Source: Fidelibacterota bacterium
Lineage (GTDB): Bacteria; Marinisomatota; Marinisomatia; Marinisomatales; Marinisomataceae
DNA length: 9,866 nt
Direction: 5' to 3'
Assembly (NCBI GenBank): GCA_012963075.1
Contig: DTWI01000023.1
Span: 1 to 9,866, forward strand
Shown here one piece after another: positions 5,916-9,866 of the stretch. How positions within the stretch are numbered: the first letter of the stretch is position 1; the number at the start of each line of letters is the position of its first letter. The notes under the pieces were generated by a model, which had not been told where the DNA came from, made no database searches, and saw nothing but the letters and a program-made list of their open reading frames with translations. A program made the translations under genes and the position numbers.

Positions 5916-7202
5916 GTGAAAAAAAGTATCTATAGTTGGGCATTATATGATTGGGCTAACTCCGCTTTTGCAACCACAGTTATGGCAGGATTTTTCCCAA
6001 TTTTTTTCGCACAATATTGGTCTAATCCAGAAAACTTATCGATTAGTACTTTTTACTTGGGATTAGGGAATTCAGTTGCATCTATTATCGTTGTTTTATT
6101 GGCTCCTATTTTGGGAGCAATTGCTGATAGGGGCACTTATAAAAAAAGATTTCTAGTATTTTTTGCTTTTCTAGGCGTTCTTATGACAGCTGGACTTGCT
6201 CTTGTTAGTCAAGGAATGTGGCAGATTGCACTCCTGACCTATGTGATTGCTACAGTTGGATTTTCAGGTGCAAATACATTCTACGATTCGCTTTTACCAG
6301 CTGTAAGTAATAAAGATAATGTTGATTATGTTTCTGCTGTAGGATATGCCTTCGGTTATATCGGTGGAGGTATTCTGATTGTGATTAATTTTCTCATGAT
6401 TACATATCCATCCTTTTTTGGATTTGCTGATAGTGTAGAAGGTATTAAATGGTCTTTTGTAAGTGTTGCATTGTGGTGGGCGATATTTTCTATTCCAATT
6501 GTATTATTTGTTAAAGAGCCAAAATATCACAAGACTGAAACCACTCTTCAAACTATTAAATCTGGTTTTAAACAATTAAAAAATACTTTTAATGAAATAC
6601 GACATCTTAAAGTTGTCTTTACATTTTTGATTGCATACTGGCTTTACATTGACGGTGTAGATACCACCGTAAGAATGGCAGCTGATTTTGGAATTACACT
6701 TGGCTTTGATAGTACAACAATTATGGGAGCTCTTGTATTAGTTCAATTTGTAGCATTTTTTGCAACCTTACTTTATGTAAAATTTGCGGATAAAATAGGC
6801 GTTAAAAATGCAATCTATTTTGCAATTGCTGCGTACATGGTTATTATTTTTTCTGGATATTTTGTTACTGAAGGATGGCATTTTTATATCATTGCAGGGA
6901 TGATTGGCTGTTTCCAGGGAGGAATTCAAACACTTAGCAGAAGTCTCTATGCTCGCATTATTCCTGAGAATAAATCAGCTCAATACTTTGGATTTTTTAA
7001 CATGTGGGGTAAATTTGCCGCGGTTATAGGTCCATTATTGATGGGATCGGTTACATTAATATTAAACAATACAATAGATGACCATGTATTATCTGCACGT
7101 ATTGGACTACAATCTATTATGATACTCTTTATTCTTGGTGCTTTAGTACTATCGAGAGTTGATATTTCTGAGGGTGAAAAAGTTGCTAAAGAATATCTAT
7201 AA
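5916..7202 (+). CDS. UMF1/Atg22-type major facilitator transporter
   Basis: This 428-residue, highly hydrophobic protein has a predicted 12-helix MFS layout. The N-terminus 'IYSWALYDWANSAFATTVMAGFFP' (quoted only in part: Trp8, Tyr11-Asp12-Trp13-Ala14-Asn15-Ser16) is the signature of the UMF1 family related to yeast vacuolar effluxer Atg22. The MFS loop-2/3 motif appears as 'GAIADRGTYKKR' (67-78). A long cytoplasmic loop (about 200-235) with 'KEPKYHKTETT' separates the two halves, and 'GGIQTLSRSLYARIIP' is a typical second-half motif. Yeast Atg22 exports amino acids; bacterial substrates are unknown, and I do not infer one. The start GTG is supported by AAGGGG just upstream. It follows der by 2 bp, suggesting one transcript, though der and this family have no known functional link. 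Confidence 0.88.
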   Translation: MKKSIYSWALYDWANSAFATTVMAGFFPIFFAQYWSNPENLSISTFYLGLGNSVASIIVVLLAPILGAIADRGTYKKRFLVFFAFLGVLMTAGLALVSQGMWQIALLTYVIATVGFSGANTFYDSLLPAVSNKDNVDYVSAVGYAFGYIGGGILIVINFLMITYPSFFGFADSVEGIKWSFVSVALWWAIFSIPIVLFVKEPKYHKTETTLQTIKSGFKQLKNTFNEIRHLKVVFTFLIAYWLYIDGVDTTVRMAADFGITLGFDSTTIMGALVLVQFVAFFATLLYVKFADKIGVKNAIYFAIAAYMVIIFSGYFVTEGWHFYIIAGMIGCFQGGIQTLSRSLYARIIPENKSAQYFGFFNMWGKFAAVIGPLLMGSVTLILNNTIDDHVLSARIGLQSIMILFILGALVLSRVDISEGEKVAKEYL

Positions 7203-7225
7203 TTTTTCTTTTTTACTTTCTACGT

Positions 7226-7243
7226 AAATTGATTGTTCAATTT
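7226..7243. repeat. Perfect 7-bp inverted repeat in the 167-bp gap
   Basis: AAATTGA (7226-7232), loop TTGT and TCAATTT (7237-7243) form a perfect stem of mostly A-T pairs, 23 bp after the transporter stop. TTCAATTT recurs as a direct repeat at 7255-7262. No T-tract follows, so it is not a good terminator. It could be a weak operator or chance. Confidence 0.25.
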
Positions 7244-7280
7244 GTCATAAATAATTCAATTTCTTATAAAAGGAAGCATT

Positions 7281-7320
7281 GTTCTACTGAAGAAGATCAG
7301 TTTTAACCTAATTTTTGTTT
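7281..7320 (+). terminator. Possible weak intrinsic terminator
   Basis: ACTGA (7286-7290) pairs with TCAGT (7297-7301) around loop AGAAGA, and an outer GTT (7281-7283) can pair with AAC (7305-7307). A T-rich run (7311-7320) follows. The stem is short and contains few G-C pairs. Its position between the transporter and the oxidoreductase is where a terminator would be expected. Confidence 0.3.
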
Positions 7321-7346
7321 GTAGATATTTAGCTTGATTGTATACT
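7319..7346 (+). promoter_or_regulatory. Possible promoter of the GMC oxidoreductase gene
   Basis: TATACT (7341-7346) matches five of six -10 positions. The best -35 partner, TTGTAG (7319-7324), matches only three and is 16 bp away. Transcription would begin near 7353, leaving a leader of about 17 bases before the ATG at 7370. Confidence 0.3.
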
Positions 7347-7369
7347 AAATTTATCTTGAAGTATCTAAT

Positions 7370-8956
7370 ATGAAAAACAATTATGATTTCGTAATCATTG
7401 GTGCTGGTTCGGCTGGATGTGTGTTAGCTAACAGATTGAGTGCTAATGGTCAAAATAGTGTATTAATTTTAGAAGCCGGTCGTAATGATAAGGCACTAAA
7501 TATTCAAATCCCTGCTCAATTTCCAAAACTTTATAAGACTAAATTTGATTATGATTATGCTACAACCCCTCAAAAAAATATGAAAAATCGAGAACTATAT
7601 CTTCCTCGAGGAAAAGTTTTGGGAGGATCTAGTACTATTAATGCCATGATTTATATTCGTGGAAGTAAACATGATTACAATGAATGGAATGCACTTGGTA
7701 ACGAAGGGTGGTCATACGATGAGGTATTACCATATTTTAAAAAGGCAGAGAATCAAGAAATTATTAATGATGAATATCACGGTCAAGGTGGACCTTTGAA
7801 TGTAACCAATCGTACTTATACGAACCCTTTATCCGATGTATTTGTGAAAGCCTCACAAGAATTAGGTTATAAATTCAATCACGATTTTAATGGAACCGAA
7901 CAAGAAGGATTTGGCCTCTATCAAGTAACCCATAAAGATGGTGCACGTTGTAGTGCAGCTATGGCCTATCTTCATCCTGCAAGCAAGCGTAAAAATTTAA
8001 CTATTGAAGTCAATGCACAAGTAGAACGCATTGTAATTGAAGATAATTGTGCTACTGGAGTGATTTATCATCAAAAAGGAAAAGCATGTGAAGTTGTGGT
8101 TAATAAAGAAGTAATTTTAAGTGCAGGAGCATACAATAGTCCTCAAATTTTAATGTTATCTGGAATTGGTGATGGCGAAGAATTGCAAAAACATAGAATT
8201 CCAGTAAAAGAACATCTACCTGGAGTAGGGAAGAATCTCCAAGATCATTTAACATATTACACTATCTTTAATTCTAGCTATAAAGGATCCTTAGATTCTG
8301 CAGAAAAATTTCCAATGGTGGTGAAATATCTGTTTCACTACTTTTTATCGAAGAAAGGGCCATTTACTAGTAATATTGGAGAAGCAGGCGGTTTCATACA
8401 ATCTTCACCAGACCAACCCACTGTAGATATACAGTTTCATTTTGGACCTTGTTATTTCGTAAACCATGGTTTTGATAACCCTAAAAAGGGAAATGGATAT
8501 TCAATTGGTGGACTAGTTTTGAATCCCACCAGTAAAGGTATGGTAAGATTATCATCTTCAGATTTTCGAGTGAGTCCAAGTATTGATCACAATTACTTGA
8601 GTACTGATGATGATATAAGAAGATCTATTACTGGATATAAGATTACAGAAAAACTTGGTTTATCTGATGCTTTCAAAGCTTATCGTTCTGACTATTTTAT
8701 GCCAGAACAGCCATTAACTGATGATAAAAAGATTGAAGATTATATCCAAGAAACTGCAGAAACTGTTTATCATCCTACCAGTACTTGTAAAATGGGAACA
8801 GATAATATGGCAGTAGTTGATTCACAATTGCGTGTACATGGTATTAAAAAGTTGCGTGTAGTCGATGCATCGATTATGCCTAATGTAACCCGCGGTAACA
8901 CTAATGCTCCTACAATTATGATAGCTGAGAAAGCTTCTGATATGATTCTGCAATAA
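7370..8956 (+). CDS. GMC-family FAD oxidoreductase (choline/alcohol dehydrogenase-like)
   Basis: The 528-residue protein is a full-length GMC flavoenzyme. The FAD-binding Rossmann motif is 'FVIIGAGSAG' (Gly11, Gly13, Gly16) with Glu35 ending the second strand. GMC signature 1 is 'PRGKVLGGSSTINAM' (79-93) and signature 2 'GAYNSPQILMLSGIG' (253-267). The catalytic His is His468 in 'VYHPTSTCKMG', and its partner is an Asn in 'RGNTNAP' (510-512). The His/Asn pair and overall length match choline dehydrogenase (BetA) and AlkJ-type alcohol dehydrogenases, which oxidise primary alcohols to aldehydes using bound FAD. No betaine aldehyde dehydrogenase or choline transporter is nearby, so choline is not supported and I give no symbol. 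There is no signal peptide. The ATG 7370 start is four codons before the FAD strand. It ends with a double stop, TAATAG. Confidence 0.93.
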   Translation: MKNNYDFVIIGAGSAGCVLANRLSANGQNSVLILEAGRNDKALNIQIPAQFPKLYKTKFDYDYATTPQKNMKNRELYLPRGKVLGGSSTINAMIYIRGSKHDYNEWNALGNEGWSYDEVLPYFKKAENQEIINDEYHGQGGPLNVTNRTYTNPLSDVFVKASQELGYKFNHDFNGTEQEGFGLYQVTHKDGARCSAAMAYLHPASKRKNLTIEVNAQVERIVIEDNCATGVIYHQKGKACEVVVNKEVILSAGAYNSPQILMLSGIGDGEELQKHRIPVKEHLPGVGKNLQDHLTYYTIFNSSYKGSLDSAEKFPMVVKYLFHYFLSKKGPFTSNIGEAGGFIQSSPDQPTVDIQFHFGPCYFVNHGFDNPKKGNGYSIGGLVLNPTSKGMVRLSSSDFRVSPSIDHNYLSTDDDIRRSITGYKITEKLGLSDAFKAYRSDYFMPEQPLTDDKKIEDYIQETAETVYHPTSTCKMGTDNMAVVDSQLRVHGIKKLRVVDASIMPNVTRGNTNAPTIMIAEKASDMILQ

Positions 8957-9015
8957 TAGTTGTTTTTTTTATAAATAACTGATGCTAAAACAGAAAATTT
9001 TTTTAAATTAATGCC

Positions 9016-9411
9016 GTGAGTGAAATATCAGAATACTCAGAACTTGTTCAACCGCAACATATTAATACAGCTGGTACTTTATTTGGTGGAAATATGTTGG
9101 CATGGTTAGATCTTGCCGGTGTAAAAGCTGCCAATGATTTTTTAAAAAAAACAGATGCTTGGGGTGTAGTTACCCGTGCTATGGATAAAGTAGAATTTAA
9201 AGAACCCATTTTTTTGGGAGATTGGGTAAATTGTAAATCCAAAGTTATAAGAACAGGAAATTCATCTCTTGAAATAGAGATTAAGGCTTTTGCCGAGAGC
9301 AAAGAGCATGGTCAAAGATTAGCGTGTACAGCTAACATTACTTTTGTTGCTGTGATTAGAGATGATGAAGGAAAATTAATTAAGTTTAATCATAATTTAA
9401 ATTGTGAATAG
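9016..9411 (+). CDS. YciA-type hot-dog acyl-CoA thioesterase
   Basis: The 131-residue protein matches the YciA/BACH acyl-CoA hydrolase group. 'NTAGTLFGGNMLAWLDLAG' (17-35) is the central helix, with Asp32 the expected catalytic residue. 'AWGVVTRAMDKVEFKEPIFLGDWV' (in part) and 'RTGNSSLEIEIKAF' form the core strands. Such enzymes hydrolyse a broad range of acyl-CoAs in the cytoplasm. GTG 9016 is the best start: an in-frame TAA lies at 9004-9006 and no ATG occurs between. There is no SD. An ATG at 9011 opens only the two-codon frame Met-Pro-stop, whose TGA overlaps the GTG. Its fold is shared with the 4HBT protein at 1038-1442 but the two belong to different subfamilies. Confidence 0.9.
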   Translation: MSEISEYSELVQPQHINTAGTLFGGNMLAWLDLAGVKAANDFLKKTDAWGVVTRAMDKVEFKEPIFLGDWVNCKSKVIRTGNSSLEIEIKAFAESKEHGQRLACTANITFVAVIRDDEGKLIKFNHNLNCE

Positions 9412-9415
9412 GGAG
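9411..9415 (+). promoter_or_regulatory. Ribosome binding site of the aminopeptidase gene
   Basis: GGGAG overlaps the last base of the preceding stop codon and lies five bases before ATG 9421. This clear SD supports that start and tight coupling to the thioesterase gene. Confidence 0.6.
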
Positions 9416-9420
9416 TAAGA

Positions 9421-9866
9421 ATGGCACATATTAATAAATTACATTATAAAGAGAATTTGAAAAATGTTAAATCAGATGTGATTGCAAAAGGAATTTTTGA
9501 AGACGATAAAAAACATTGGACAATCACTAGTGGTCAAATGAAAGGAAAAGTTGGGGATTTAGCATTTTCATTTAGTAAAAAAGAAAAAACTTTATTTTTT
9601 GGATTAGGAAAGAAAAATGAAGCAACTGCTGAAAATTTTAGAAGAGCAGCTGGTTCTGTCGTTAATTTTATTATTGATAAAAAATATAGTTCTTTAGCAA
9701 TTGAATGTCCAACTGGAGGTATGGAAACATACAATTGTCAAGCGTTTACAGAGGGACTTATTTTATCAAGCTATCGTTTCCTTGATTACTTTTCTGATGA
9801 AAGAGCAAATTACCATTTAAAAAATATTACTATGGTAGGAACATGCAATAAAAATGCATCCAATAA
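9421..9866 (+). CDS. Leucyl aminopeptidase (M17), N-terminal domain, 3' partial
   Basis: The frame is open from ATG 9421 to the end of the window (148 codons plus two bases) with no stop, so the C-terminal part is missing. The visible portion matches the N-terminal macro-like domain of M17 leucyl aminopeptidases: 'TLFFGLGKKNEATAENFRRAAGSVV' (in part; Leu-Gly-Lys-Lys then the Arg-Arg-Ala-Ala-Gly motif) and 'AFTEGLILSSYRFLDYFSDE', the usual 'eGllLasYrFdkyk' segment. In complete members a C-terminal catalytic domain binds two divalent metals and removes N-terminal residues from peptides, in a cytoplasmic hexamer. The catalytic motif NTDAEGR lies beyond the window, so activity cannot be judged. 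The gene starts 9 bp after the YciA-type thioesterase. Confidence 0.88.
   Translation, partial: MAHINKLHYKENLKNVKSDVIAKGIFEDDKKHWTITSGQMKGKVGDLAFSFSKKEKTLFFGLGKKNEATAENFRRAAGSVVNFIIDKKYSSLAIECPTGGMETYNCQAFTEGLILSSYRFLDYFSDERANYHLKNITMVGTCNKNASN

Noticed and set aside
7370..8956. Naming the GMC enzyme betA
   Set aside because: The GMC motifs do not fix the substrate, and no choline-betaine genes are adjacent.
8963..8975. T-run and TATAAA after the GMC gene as terminator or promoter
   Set aside because: There is no G-C stem before the T-run and no -35 element at a suitable distance from TATAAA; the gap is only 59 bp of AT-rich sequence.
1..9866. Mobile element, defence system, CRISPR or prophage
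   Set aside because: No transposase, integrase, terminal inverted repeats, regularly spaced repeats, nuclease, toxin-antitoxin pair or phage gene is recognisable, and the genes are of ordinary chromosomal types.

Overview
The window is a stretch of AT-rich (roughly one-third G+C by eye) bacterial chromosome. All recognisable genes lie on the + strand and are packed closely, with only two gaps above 100 bp. The primary-type sigma factor at 3152-4144 is short and has no recognisable region 1.1. Its core reads most like the FCB superphylum (Bacteroidetes, Marinimicrobia and relatives). With the low G+C, compact layout and many starts lacking a Shine-Dalgarno (SD) sequence, my best guess is a free-living, streamlined marine FCB-type bacterium such as SAR406/Marinimicrobia. 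This assignment rests on protein impressions, not on a search. I see no tRNA, rRNA, CRISPR array, insertion sequence, phage gene or other sign of mobility.

Region 1 (1-3036) is a tight five-gene run whose junctions overlap or nearly do: a DUF1295/ICMT-like membrane protein (5' end outside the window), a DCC-family thiol-disulfide protein, a hot-dog thioesterase, a crotonase with an enoyl-CoA-isomerase-like active site, and a TIGR01777-type NAD(P)-binding epimerase-like protein. Together they suggest modification of acyl or lipid substrates, but the actual substrate cannot be read from the sequence. The junction between the first two genes carries a 15-bp direct repeat that duplicates the start codon of the second gene.

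Region 2 (3037-7202) has a housekeeping character. After a 115-bp gap with weak promoter-like and palindromic elements comes the sigma factor (TTG start, clear SD), followed 3 bp later by a MAPEG-family membrane protein. Then come the double-GTPase ribosome assembly factor Der and, 2 bp later, a UMF1/Atg22-type major facilitator.

Region 3 (7203-9866) begins with a 167-bp gap holding a possible weak terminator and promoter. It continues with a GMC-family FAD oxidoreductase related to choline/alcohol dehydrogenases, a YciA-type acyl-CoA thioesterase, and the N-terminal part of an M17 leucyl aminopeptidase that runs off the window end.

I do not find a convincing previously undescribed system. 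The points most worth a second look are the duplicated start region at 633-666, the Met-Pro mini-ORF joined to the thioesterase start at 9011-9019, the lysine-rich N-terminal extension of the sigma factor, and the uncharacterised lipid/redox gene run at 1-3036.
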